Positions 15,487-22,821 of a stretch of DNA of 64,000 nucleotides are shown one piece after another. Each line of letters starts with the position of its first letter. Positions within the stretch are counted from its first letter, which is position 1. Both the position numbers and the translations under genes were made by a program. Origin of the DNA: Conyzicola nivalis_A (GTDB lineage Bacteria > Actinomycetota > Actinomycetes > Actinomycetales > Microbacteriaceae); the NCBI RefSeq assembly GCF_040548875.1, contig NZ_JBEPSJ010000001.1, forward strand, positions 1,426,001 to 1,490,000, read 5' to 3'. The notes under the pieces are model-generated. The model saw only the letters and a list, made by a program, of their open reading frames with translations, did not search any database and was not told the origin of the DNA.

Positions 15487-16449
15487 TCAGCTAACCCCCG
15501 CCCGCGCCATCCGCGCTCCCGCCTCGGAGGCGAATGCCGCGAATCCGGGGTTGTCTACGATCGCGTAGTCGACGCCGGCGGGGATCCAGGCGAGCGCGCC
15601 CAGCATCTCCTCGTAGCTGCGGCCGCCGAACGGCCAGCGGGTCTCCCCCGGTCCTGCTGCGACGGCACCCTCGGCCCACGCGCCGAAGTACTCGCGCATC
15701 GTGTCGAGCGGCAGCTGCATCACCACCGCCGCCTCGAGCCGCGGGGCGATCGAGCCGACCGCCACCGCGACGAACTCCGCGGCGTCGGCGGCCGGCAGGT
15801 CACGCTGCTCGAAGTGCACGCGCGTGCCGAAGAACCGGCTCATGCGGTCGACCCGGAAGGTACGCCAGGCGTCGCGCTGCCGGTCCCAGGCGACGAAGAA
15901 CCAGTGCCCGTTCGACGCCACGAGCGAGTGCGGCTCGACCACCCGGTCCGACTCGAGGCCGCCGCCCGCCACGTAGTGGAACCGGATGCGCTCGGTGTCG
16001 CGGCAGGCGAGGGCGAGCTGGCCGAGGAGCTCGGTCGAGACCTCGGCGCCGCGCGGTGTCGCCGGCTGGAGATGCCCGGTGAGGGCGGCGACCCGCTGGC
16101 GCAGCGCGGCTGGCAGCACCTGCTCGAACTTCGCGAGGGCGCTCAGGGTGGTCGTCTCGCCATCGGCGAGGCCCAGCCCGGCCGCGAGGCGCAGGCCGAT
16201 GGCCATCGTCACGGCCTCGTCGTCGGTGAGCAGCAGCGGCGGCAGCTGCGATCCCGCCTCCAGCCGGTAGCCGCCGGCGGCCCCGCGAGTCGCCTCCACG
16301 CTGTAGCCGAGCTCCCGCAGGCGGTCGACGTCGCGCCGTAGCGTGCGCTCCGTCACCTCCAGCCGTCGGGCGAGCTCGGGACCGCTCCACTGCCGATGGG
16401 TCTGCAGCAGGGCGAGCAGCGAGAGCACGCGCGAGGTCGTTTCGGCCAT
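15487..16449 (-). CDS. HTH/WYL-domain transcriptional regulator (YafY type)
   Basis: 320 residues. The N-terminal winged helix (SRVLSLLALLQTHRQWSGPELARRLEVTERTLRRDVDRLRELGY, residues 6-50) is DeoR-like. The central WYL domain is around residues 140-215 (IRFHYVAGGG...WFFVAWDRQRDAWRTFRVDRM; W-F-F replaces W-Y-L). A WCX-like C-terminus follows. WYL domains sense nucleic-acid or nucleotide ligands. ATG 16449 is chosen at the domain boundary; the open frame upstream is a shadow. Divergent from the ABC exporter and a candidate regulator of it. Confidence 0.9.
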   Translation of the reverse strand: MAETTSRVLSLLALLQTHRQWSGPELARRLEVTERTLRRDVDRLRELGYSVEATRGAAGGYRLEAGSQLPPLLLTDDEAVTMAIGLRLAAGLGLADGETTTLSALAKFEQVLPAALRQRVAALTGHLQPATPRGAEVSTELLGQLALACRDTERIRFHYVAGGGLESDRVVEPHSLVASNGHWFFVAWDRQRDAWRTFRVDRMSRFFGTRVHFEQRDLPAADAAEFVAVAVGSIAPRLEAAVVMQLPLDTMREYFGAWAEGAVAAGPGETRWPFGGRSYEEMLGALAWIPAGVDYAIVDNPGFAAFASEAGARMARAGVS

Positions 16450-16467
16450 GCTCCATGTTCGCAAACT

Positions 16468-16490
16468 ATCAGGACAGAAAGCGACCTGAT
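16468..16490. promoter_or_regulatory. Candidate operator between WYL regulator and ABC exporter
   Basis: Inverted arms ATCAGG (16468-16473) and CCTGAT (16485-16490) separated by 11 nt, placed midway between the divergent starts and just upstream of the TACGTT -10. Position fits repression of the exporter, but 6 bp arms can occur by chance. Confidence 0.35.
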
Positions 16491-16497
16491 TGGGTCG

Positions 16498-16503
16498 TAC
16501 GTT
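16498..16503 (+). promoter_or_regulatory. -10 hexamer TACGTT for leaderless ABC gene
   Basis: TACGTT ends 6 nt before ATG 16510; no Shine-Dalgarno is present. Confidence 0.55.
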
Positions 16504-16509
16504 TGCCGC

Positions 16510-17508
16510 ATGACGACATCGACCATGATCAGGGCCCGCGGGCTCACCAAGCAGTTCACCGTGAAACGCGAACGCGTCGACGCGGTCACCGACCTCGACC
16601 TCGACGTCGAGGGCGGCGAGCTCGTCGCCTTCCTCGGCCCGAACGGAGCCGGAAAATCGACGAGCCTCAGAATGCTCACCACCCTCCTGCCGCCGACCTC
16701 CGGAACCGCGCGGGTCGCCGGGTTCGACGTGCTCGCCGACCCGGCGGAGGTGCGGCGGCGCATCGGCTACATCGGCCAGGGCAACAGCGCGGGCCACGCC
16801 CAACGAGTGCGCGACGAGCTTGTCAGCCAGGGCGCGTTCTACGGCATGAACCGAGCCCACGCGGCGGCCAGGGCCGACGAGCTGCTCGAGTCGCTCGACC
16901 TCGCCCCGCTCGCCAAGCGCTCCGTGACCGCACTCAGCGGCGGCCAGAAGCGGCGGCTCGACATCGCGCTTGGGCTCATCCACTCGCCCGAGATCCTCTT
17001 TCTCGACGAGCCGTCCACCGGCCTCGACCCGCAGAGCCGCGCAAACCTGTGGCAGCACATCCTCGACCTGCGGCGCACGCACGGCACCACGATCTTTCTC
17101 ACCACGCACTACCTCGACGAGGCCGACCAGTTCGCGGAGCGGATCGTCGTTATGGATCACGGCAGGGTCATCGCCGACGACACGGCCTCCGCGTTGAAAT
17201 CGACGCTCGCCGGCGACGTCATCACCCTCGGCTTCCAGAGCGAGACGGATGCCACGGCAGCGAGAACCACGCTCGAGCGGGTCACCGGGGCCGCGCCATC
17301 CGTCGTCTCCCCCACCCGCCTCGCCGTCACGGTGCCCGACGGCGACCGTGTGCTGCCGCTCGTCGTGCGGGCGCTCGACGCCCTCGCCACCGCCGCGCTG
17401 CGTCAACCCACCCTCGACGACGTGTTCCTGTCGCTCACCGGGCGCAGTCTGCGCGAGGACGCCACCACCGCACCGTCAGAACGAGAAGCAGAGAAGGTCA
17501 GCGCATGA
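16510..17508 (+). CDS. ABC exporter ATP-binding protein, DrrA type
   Basis: 332 residues. Walker A GPNGAGKS (43-50), signature LSGGQ (142-146), Walker B plus D-loop FLDEPSTGLDP (164-174) and the switch histidine in TTHYLDEADQ. The C-terminal extension ending TLDDVFLSLTGRSLRE is characteristic of the daunorubicin-resistance DrrA subfamily. It pairs with the membrane protein whose ATG overlaps its stop (ATGA). Likely pumps a lipophilic drug or lipid outward. Divergent from a WYL regulator. Confidence 0.93.
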   Translation: MTTSTMIRARGLTKQFTVKRERVDAVTDLDLDVEGGELVAFLGPNGAGKSTSLRMLTTLLPPTSGTARVAGFDVLADPAEVRRRIGYIGQGNSAGHAQRVRDELVSQGAFYGMNRAHAAARADELLESLDLAPLAKRSVTALSGGQKRRLDIALGLIHSPEILFLDEPSTGLDPQSRANLWQHILDLRRTHGTTIFLTTHYLDEADQFAERIVVMDHGRVIADDTASALKSTLAGDVITLGFQSETDATAARTTLERVTGAAPSVVSPTRLAVTVPDGDRVLPLVVRALDALATAALRQPTLDDVFLSLTGRSLREDATTAPSEREAEKVSA

Positions 17509-18269
17509 GCACCACGACATCACCCGCCCGCGACACCTGGAACGTCGCCGTCCGCGAACTGCGGCCGGTCGTGCGTGACCCGTTCTCGCTCATCTTCAGC
17601 CTGCTGCAGCCGATCGTGTTTCTCGGCCTGTTCGGCCCGTTGCTCGTGGGCGGCTCCGACCAGCCCGCCGGAGAGACCCTGCAGTGGTTCGTGCCCGGCG
17701 TGCTCGTGATGATCGCCCTGTTCGGGGTCGGGGTGACGGGCTCGAACCTGCTCTTCGAGATGCAGACCGGCTCGCACGAGCGCACCCTCGTCGCGCCTCT
17801 CTCGCGGTCGTCTCTGCTGATCGGGCGCGCGCTCAAGGAGATGGTGCCGATCATCGTTCAGGCGGCCGTGATCGCTCTCGTCACGATCCCGTTCGGGTTC
17901 ACTGTGAACCTGGCCGGCATGCTCGTCGGACTCGTGCTGCTGTCGCTGTTCGGCCTCGGTTTCGGTGCGCTCAGCTACACGCTGGCGCTCGCCAGCCGCA
18001 ACCGCGACTGGCTCTTCTGGGGCGTGCAGCAGGCCACGATCTTTCCGCTCATGATCTTGTCGGGCCTGCTGCTGCCGCTCGACAATGGTCCGGAGTGGAT
18101 GAGGGTCGCTGCGGCACTCAACCCCGTGCGGTACGTCGTCGACGCCGAACGCGCCCTCTTCGCGGGCGACTTCGGCTCGCCGAGCGTGCTCTGGGGTTTC
18201 GCCGCCGCCGCGATCCTCGCCGTCGTCGGCCTCGCCGTCGGCATCCGTGCAATGAAGCGCAGCAACTAG
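17505..18269 (+). CDS. ABC-2 type permease, DrrB type
   Basis: 254 residues, six hydrophobic segments. The ABC-2 pattern PFSLIFSLLQPIVFLGLFGPLL, NLLFEMQTGSHERTLVAPLSRSSLLIGRALKEMVPIIVQA and the typical C-terminal LPLDNGPEWMRVAAALNPVRYVVDAERALF fits DrrB-like permeases. It forms the transmembrane pathway for the preceding ATPase. The start overlaps the ATPase stop by 4 bp. A VOC gene follows 19 nt downstream and may share the transcript. Confidence 0.92.
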   Translation: MSTTTSPARDTWNVAVRELRPVVRDPFSLIFSLLQPIVFLGLFGPLLVGGSDQPAGETLQWFVPGVLVMIALFGVGVTGSNLLFEMQTGSHERTLVAPLSRSSLLIGRALKEMVPIIVQAAVIALVTIPFGFTVNLAGMLVGLVLLSLFGLGFGALSYTLALASRNRDWLFWGVQQATIFPLMILSGLLLPLDNGPEWMRVAAALNPVRYVVDAERALFAGDFGSPSVLWGFAAAAILAVVGLAVGIRAMKRSN

Positions 18270-18288
18270 AGAAGAGGAAGGCAACACA

Positions 18289-18675
18289 ATGGACTGGAAG
18301 ATAGAACTGCTCTCCGTGCCCGTCTCCGACATCGACAGGTCGAAAGACTTCTACGTCAAGCTCGGCTTCAATGCCGACCACGACACTCAGGTCGACGAGA
18401 ATCTGCGGTTCGTGCAGCTGACCCCGCCCGGTTCCGCGTGCTCGATCGTGCTCGACAAGAACATGGGCGGGAGTATGGAGCCCGGCTCGCTCGAGGGCAT
18501 CCAGTGCGTCGTCGAGAGCGCGGACGCCGCCCTGCAGCAGCTGCAGGACGCCGGCGTCGAAGCGCGCGGCGTGCAGGATTTCGCCTGGGGCCGGTTCGTG
18601 TTCTTCACCGACCCCGACGGCAACGGCTGGGCGTTGCAGGAGCTGCCCGACTACTCGGCGATGCAGCCGAGCTAG
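18289..18675 (+). CDS. VOC family protein
   Basis: 128 residues. Single-domain glyoxalase-like protein: LLSVPVSDIDRSKDFYVKLGFNADHD at the N-terminus and FVFFTDPDGNGWALQELP at the C-terminus, with Glu in the usual metal/substrate position. AGAGGAAGG lies 9 nt upstream of ATG 18289. It is 19 nt behind the exporter permease, which suggests a drug sequestration or modification role beside efflux (inference). A strong terminator hairpin follows. Confidence 0.88.
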   Translation: MDWKIELLSVPVSDIDRSKDFYVKLGFNADHDTQVDENLRFVQLTPPGSACSIVLDKNMGGSMEPGSLEGIQCVVESADAALQQLQDAGVEARGVQDFAWGRFVFFTDPDGNGWALQELPDYSAMQPS

Positions 18676-18691
18676 CCGGGGGCCCGCAGCG

Positions 18692-18726
18692 CGAATGGCC
18701 GGCCGTCCCCAGCGGCCGGCCATTCG
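18692..18726. terminator. Bidirectional terminator hairpin, 14 bp perfect arms
   Basis: CGAATGGCCGGCCG (18692-18705) pairs perfectly with CGGCCGGCCATTCG (18713-18726) around a 7 nt loop, between convergent VOC and YCII genes. Confidence 0.85.
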
Positions 18727-18735
18727 ATCGTCGTT

Positions 18736-19068
18736 CTACTCGAAGGGCCAGACGGGTCGGATCTCGATCTGACCCGCTCTGGCCATCGGGTGCCTGCGCG
18801 CGATCTCGATCGCCGCTTCGAGGTCGGCCGCCTCGATCACGTCGAACCCCGCGATCCAGTCGACGCCCGTCGCCACCGCCCCGGGCGACGTGACGACCTC
18901 GCCGCCGCGCACCTTCACGACCGTTGCGTCGGCCGCCGGACGGAGTCGGTTTCCGTGGATCCGTGCGCCGCTGCCGTCGGTCTCCGCGACCCACGACCGG
19001 GCGTCCGCCTCGAATTCCGGACCCACGTCGGTGTCGTCCGCGTCGGCGATAAAGAACAGAAACTCCAT
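18736..19068 (-). CDS. YCII-domain protein
   Basis: 110 residues. The ferredoxin-like YCII fold is recognised by MEFLFFIADADDTD at the start, a central VVKVRGGEVVTSPGA strand pair, IAGFDVIEAADLEAAIEIARRHP and the terminal GQIEIRPVWPFE. It differs from the DGPF proteins at 40.7 and 50.1 kb in having TSPGA instead of DGPF and no sigma gene beside it. AAGGAG lies 7 nt upstream. The operator-like site 19091-19109 sits just upstream. Confidence 0.88.
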   Translation of the reverse strand: MEFLFFIADADDTDVGPEFEADARSWVAETDGSGARIHGNRLRPAADATVVKVRGGEVVTSPGAVATGVDWIAGFDVIEAADLEAAIEIARRHPMARAGQIEIRPVWPFE

Positions 19069-19090
19069 TGTCTTCTCCTTCGGTTGCATT

Positions 19091-19109
19091 ATGTTTACAG
19101 TGTCCACAT
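19091..19109 (-). promoter_or_regulatory. Operator-like site upstream of YCII gene
   Basis: ATGTTTACAGTGTCCACAT on the plus strand, an imperfect palindrome 22 nt upstream of the start. Same motif class as 6641-6659 and 13553-13571. Confidence 0.6.
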
Positions 19110-19191
19110 GAGAGGAGTCAAGAGGCGGTGTCCAGCCGCTTGGCGCACACGGCCAGGAGCGCGGAGAACAAACGGCCTCCGTCACGTCGAG

Positions 19192-19240
19192 AGTGCACTT
19201 GAGCGCCGGAAACCGCGCGCATTCGGGCGACAATTGCACT
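19192..19240. repeat. Inverted repeat AGTGCACTTG/CAATTGCACT
   Basis: Arms 19192-19201 and 19231-19240 pair at 9 of 10 positions; 29 nt loop. Confidence 0.6.
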
Positions 19241-19312
19241 TCGGGACGCGGGCGCGGCCGAGGTGTCGTGCTGGAGCGGAGGCGCATGGGCGCGGATGAG
19301 CGCCGGATGCAG

Positions 19313-19371
19313 CTGAGTGGCCACGTGTGGCGGGCGGCCTGCAGCTCTCCTAGCCACAACTGGCCAGTCAG
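19313..19371. repeat. Inverted repeat, GCCACAACTGGCCA family, member 3
   Basis: Arms CTGAGTGGCCACGTGTGGC (19313-19331) and GCCACAACTGGCCAGTCAG (19353-19371) pair at 16 of 19 positions. The right arm begins with the same GCCACAACTGGCCA found twice at 7.4-7.6 kb. Confidence 0.75.
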
Positions 19372-19426
19372 GGCGGAGAACGGGACTGATGAGGTGGCGT
19401 CCAGCCGCGCGATGCACACTGGCACG

Positions 19427-19927
19427 ATGCGAAACAGAATGAAGCCCGTCGAGCCCGCTCCCGGCCAGGAATCCGTCTGGGACTACCCGCGCCCACCCCG
19501 CCTGGAGCCCACGGCGGAACGCGTCATCATCGCACTCGGCGGCACCGTGATCGCCGAGACGACCGACGCCGTGCGCGTGCTGGAGACGAGCCATCCGCCC
19601 GTCTACTACGTTCCGCGGGCCGCGTTCGCGGCGGGCGCGCTCGAACCAGCCGCCGGTTCGAGCTTCTGCGAGTTCAAGGGGGTGGCCGGCTACCTCGACG
19701 TGCGCGGCGGCGACGCGGTTGCCGCCGGCGCCGGCTGGTTCTACCCGCAGCCGAGCGCGGGGTTCGAGGCGCTCGTCGACCTGGTCGCCATCTACCCCGC
19801 TGCCATGGACTACTGCGAGGTCGACGGCGAACGTGTGCGCCCGCAGGCCGGCGGGTTCTACGGTGGCTGGATCACCGACCGCGTCGTCGGACCGTTCAAA
19901 GGCGAGCCCGGCACCGCCGGCTGGTGA
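19427..19927 (+). CDS. DUF427 domain protein
   Basis: 166 residues. ESVWDYPRPPRLEPTAERVIIALGGTVIAETTDAVRVLETSHPPVYYVPRAAF, then SSFCEFKGVAGYLDV and AIYPAAMDYCEVDGERVRPQAGGFYGGWIT, is the DUF427 pattern (small beta-barrel, function unknown, widespread in actinobacteria). Cys residues at CEFKG and CEVDG are conserved in my memory of the family. ATG 19427 is preceded by CACACT ending 6 nt upstream (leaderless). The next gene starts 20 nt downstream with its own -10. Confidence 0.88.
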   Translation: MRNRMKPVEPAPGQESVWDYPRPPRLEPTAERVIIALGGTVIAETTDAVRVLETSHPPVYYVPRAAFAAGALEPAAGSSFCEFKGVAGYLDVRGGDAVAAGAGWFYPQPSAGFEALVDLVAIYPAAMDYCEVDGERVRPQAGGFYGGWITDRVVGPFKGEPGTAGW

Positions 19928-19935
19928 GCCGTGCG

Positions 19936-19941
19936 TAGGCT
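19936..19941 (+). promoter_or_regulatory. -10 hexamer TAGGCT for leaderless hydrolase gene
   Basis: TAGGCT ends 6 nt before ATG 19948. Confidence 0.55.
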
Positions 19942-19947
19942 TGCGGC

Positions 19948-20682
19948 ATGATCGTTCTGCGCCGTCTCCGCATCGGCGCAGTCGCCGTTCTCGTCGTGCT
20001 GGTGCTCCTCGTCGTGGGGTTCCTGGTGTGGGCGAACATGGTGATGCAGGGCGACCGCGACCGCGCGATCGAGGTCTGGACGAACGACAGGGTCGCCGTG
20101 ACCAGCACCGAGCATTCGGTCGTGATCGAGCCGACGGGGGTCGCATCCGGCGTCGGCCTCGTCTTCATCCCCGGCGCCAAGGTCGACCCGTACGCCTACA
20201 TGTTCAAGCTGTCAGGCATCGTGGAGAGCACCGGCGCCACGATCGTGATCACCAAGCCGACGCTCAACCTGGCGTTCTTCGACCAGCGTCCGCTCGACAC
20301 CTTCACCGCCGACGCGCCCGGCGTCGACAGCTGGTTCGTGGGCGGGCACTCGCTCGGCGGGGTGCGCGCCTGCATGCTGGCCGACTCCCCCGACGTGACC
20401 GGCGTGATCCTGTTCGGCAGCTACTGCGCGAACGACCTGACGGAGTCTGGGCTCGAGGTGCTGAGCATCGCCGGCAGCCGCGACGGCCTGAGCACGCCGG
20501 AGAAGATCGCCGACGCCCGTCTCCTGCTTCCGACGGACGCCGAACTGGTCGAGATCGAGGGCCTCAATCACGCGGGGTTCGGCGACTACGGCGCGCAGCC
20601 CGGCGACCGCACGGCCACCATCTCGAGCGACACGGCACGCGACGAGATCACCGACGCGCTGGCCGGCGTACTCGCGCGCTGA
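19948..20682 (+). CDS. Membrane-anchored alpha/beta hydrolase
   Basis: 244 residues. An N-terminal membrane anchor (IGAVAVLVVLVLLVVGFLVWANM, residues 9-31) precedes an extracytoplasmic alpha/beta hydrolase with nucleophile elbow GGHSLGG (Ser about 133), then ADARLLLPTDAELVEIEGLNHAGFGDYG where an Asp and the His could complete the triad. Esterase or thioesterase activity is likely; substrate unknown. Its own TAGGCT -10 indicates separate leaderless transcription. Confidence 0.85.
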   Translation: MIVLRRLRIGAVAVLVVLVLLVVGFLVWANMVMQGDRDRAIEVWTNDRVAVTSTEHSVVIEPTGVASGVGLVFIPGAKVDPYAYMFKLSGIVESTGATIVITKPTLNLAFFDQRPLDTFTADAPGVDSWFVGGHSLGGVRACMLADSPDVTGVILFGSYCANDLTESGLEVLSIAGSRDGLSTPEKIADARLLLPTDAELVEIEGLNHAGFGDYGAQPGDRTATISSDTARDEITDALAGVLAR

Positions 20683-20755
20683 ACGTGCGGGCACCTGCCG
20701 CGCGCCGAAACGCGATAGCGTCACTGCAGACGCAACAGAACAGAGGCCAGCGCAC

Positions 20756-21277
20756 ATGATCTTCGAAATCGGCGAAACCGTCGTCTACCCCCATCACGGA
20801 GCGGCCACCATCACCGCCGTCACGACCCGCACGATCAAGGGCGAGGAGAAGAAGTACATCACCCTCACCGTGCACGGCAGCGACCTCTCGATCGAGCTCC
20901 CCATCGACAACGCCGAGCTCGTCGGCGTGCGCGACGTCATCGACGACGCGGGTGTCGAGGCCGTCTACGTGGTGCTGCGCAGCGAGGCCGAGGAAGAGGT
21001 CAGCAACTGGTCGCGCCGGTTCAAGGCCAACACCGAGAAGATGGGCAGCGGCGACGTGTACCGCGTGAGCGAGGTCGTACGCGACCTGTGGCGCCGCGAC
21101 CAGCGCGCCGTGCTCTCGGCCGGCGAGAAGCGGATGCTCATCAAGAGCCGCCAGATCGTCGTCTCCGAGCTGACCCTCGCGCTCGCCTCGAGCGAGGAGG
21201 AGGCGATCGCCGCCCTCGACGCCGTGTTGGCGACGAGCATCCCCGCGGTCGAGGCGGAGACGGTCGCCGCCCCCTAG
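20756..21277 (+). CDS. carD: CarD family transcriptional regulator
   Basis: 173 residues. The N-terminal RNA-polymerase-interaction Tudor domain is MIFEIGETVVYPHHGAATITAV...KKYITLTVHGSDLSIELPIDNAE (residues 1-60). The C-terminal helical DNA-binding domain carries NWSRRFKANTEKMGSGDVYRVSEVVRDLWRRDQRAVLSAGEKRML, including the Trp (about 86) that in CarD wedges the -10 minor groove to stabilise open complexes. CarD is usually essential. A TAGCGT -10 lies about 40 nt upstream. Whether the genome has another CarD cannot be seen here. Confidence 0.92.
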   Translation: MIFEIGETVVYPHHGAATITAVTTRTIKGEEKKYITLTVHGSDLSIELPIDNAELVGVRDVIDDAGVEAVYVVLRSEAEEEVSNWSRRFKANTEKMGSGDVYRVSEVVRDLWRRDQRAVLSAGEKRMLIKSRQIVVSELTLALASSEEEAIAALDAVLATSIPAVEAETVAAP

Positions 21278-21281
21278 CTCG

Positions 21282-21464
21282 TCACTTCTCCTTGGGGATG
21301 AAGATCCAGAGCGCCAGGTAGATGATGACCTGGGGGCCTGGGATGAGAACGGATGCGACGGTGAGCACTCGCACGAGCGTCACCGACCAGCCGAATCGAT
21401 TGGCGATGGCGGCGCAGACGCCCGCGATCATCGCGCCGGACTGGGGACGTACGAGTGTGCTCAT
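21282..21464 (-). CDS. PspC domain small membrane protein
   Basis: 60 residues from ATG 21464 (MSTLVRPQSG). AMIAGVCAAIANRFGWSVTLVRVLTVASVLIPGPQVIIYLALWIFIPKEK is the PspC pattern: a G-V-C-x-x-I/L-A-x-x-x-x-W region, then a hydrophobic hairpin. In enterobacteria PspC is part of the phage-shock envelope-stress system; stand-alone short forms in actinobacteria are of unknown role. Convergent with carD, stops 4 nt apart. Confidence 0.88.
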   Translation of the reverse strand: MSTLVRPQSGAMIAGVCAAIANRFGWSVTLVRVLTVASVLIPGPQVIIYLALWIFIPKEK

Positions 21465-21616
21465 GGCTCCAGTCTGGCCGACGCGACGGCGCACGTCATC
21501 AGGGTTAACCCCCGGAGCCGGCGGCGGCTGCCCTGAGCGGAAGTCATCCGAGCGGATGAGCAGCCACGTGCCCGGAGTACTACAGGACGCTCGCGCCCCG
21601 GTGATGGTCTGGGAAC

Positions 21617-22786
21617 ATGAGACTATTGCTCGTCATCGACTACAAACTCGGCTACCTCGGCGGCGCACAGACCGCCTTCACACAGCAGGCCCTCGCCTTG
21701 GCCGCGGCGGGTCACACGGTGACGGTCGCGGCCCCGGACGCCTCCACCCACGCCGCGCTCCGTGGCGCGGGGATCCAGACCTGGGACGCGCCATTCCGCC
21801 TCGTCATCCCCGGCGCCGACCTCCCCCTCGTGCGCAACTCGCGGCGCCTCCGGGCAGCGGTTGCGTTCCTCCTGCGCCAGCAGCGCACAGACCTCGTGCT
21901 GGTGCACTCCGAGTTCGGCCTCAGCGCAGCGGCGCTGCAGGCGGCTACGGAACAGCGCGTACCCACGATGCACACGGTGCACACCTTCTTCTGGCAAGGC
22001 CCGCGGGCCGCATGGCTGGCGGCACCCCTGATCACGGCGGCACACGCCGCGCTCACGGGGCACGCGTCGGCCCGCGTGCGCCTCGCGCCCCGCCGGCTCG
22101 ACAGCGCGCTGCGCGGAATGACGCTCGCCGCCGCCCGGGCCGCCGACCTGGTCGTCTCGCCGTCGCACCATCAGGCCGTCGCGCTGCGTGCGGCCGGGCT
22201 GGACTCGGTGCTGGTGCTCTCCAACACCAGCACGGAGCGGGCGACGGGCGCTCGCACGGGCAGACCGCTCCGTCTGCTCTGGGCCGCGCGCTTCGCGCCG
22301 GAGAAGCGGCTCGACGTGGCGCTCGACGCCATGGCCATCGTGCAGCGCACGCTCGGCGAGGGCGCCGTGCAGTTGGCGGTGGCGGGCGGGTCGCCGCCCC
22401 GTCGGCCGTACGCGTCGTCGATCGTGTTCCACGGGCGGCTGGCGCCGTCGGCGGTGCGGGCGCTCATGGATGACGCTCACGCCTGCCTGATCACCTCCGT
22501 CGGCTTCGACAACCAGCCGATGGTCGCCATCGAGGCCTTCGCCTCGGGCGCCCCGGTGATCGTCTCCGATCCCGCCCTGGCGATCGAGTTCGGCGATGCG
22601 GCGATCACCACCGGGCAGCCGACGGCCGAAGCCCTGGCGCGGATCATCGTGTGCATCGCCCGGGACCGCGGGATGCTCGACACCGCCTCTGCCGCCGCAC
22701 GCGCGTTCTCGCACGAGGCGACTCCCGCGCGGCACGCGGCGCAGATCGAACGGGCGTTCCTCGGGATCGCCGCCGCCGCGCACTAG
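21617..22786 (+). CDS. Glycosyltransferase family 4-like protein
   Basis: 389 residues with two Rossmann domains (GT-B). N-terminal donor-independent part: LLVIDYKLGYLGGAQTAFTQQALALAAAGHTVTV. C-terminal nucleotide-sugar part: PLRLLWAARFAPEKRLDVALDAM, FHGRLAPSAVRALMDDAHACLITSVGFDNQPMVAIEAFASGAPVIVSD, which carries the GT4 pattern with the E-x7-E-like segment altered (S-x-G-F-x-N-Q-P). A cell-envelope or metabolite glycosylation role is possible. Single gene with no obvious sugar cluster beside it. Confidence 0.88.
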   Translation: MRLLLVIDYKLGYLGGAQTAFTQQALALAAAGHTVTVAAPDASTHAALRGAGIQTWDAPFRLVIPGADLPLVRNSRRLRAAVAFLLRQQRTDLVLVHSEFGLSAAALQAATEQRVPTMHTVHTFFWQGPRAAWLAAPLITAAHAALTGHASARVRLAPRRLDSALRGMTLAAARAADLVVSPSHHQAVALRAAGLDSVLVLSNTSTERATGARTGRPLRLLWAARFAPEKRLDVALDAMAIVQRTLGEGAVQLAVAGGSPPRRPYASSIVFHGRLAPSAVRALMDDAHACLITSVGFDNQPMVAIEAFASGAPVIVSDPALAIEFGDAAITTGQPTAEALARIIVCIARDRGMLDTASAAARAFSHEATPARHAAQIERAFLGIAAAAH

Positions 22787-22821
22787 GACGCCCAAGCCGC
22801 TGCGGGCTGTGCTGCCGGCGC

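Larger units (their letters stand above)
19110..19426. other. Non-coding spacer with direct and inverted repeats
   Basis: Between divergent YCII and DUF427 genes. It contains a direct repeat pair (19123-19151 and 19390-19418, beginning GAGGCGGTGTCCAGCCGC and GAGGTGGCGTCCAGCCGC), an inverted repeat at 19192-19240 and another at 19313-19371. No convincing gene was seen. Confidence 0.6.

Noticed and set aside
16450..17406. N-terminal extension of the WYL regulator
   Set aside because: The frame stays open upstream but is antisense to the ABC ATPase; the HTH domain begins right after ATG 16449.
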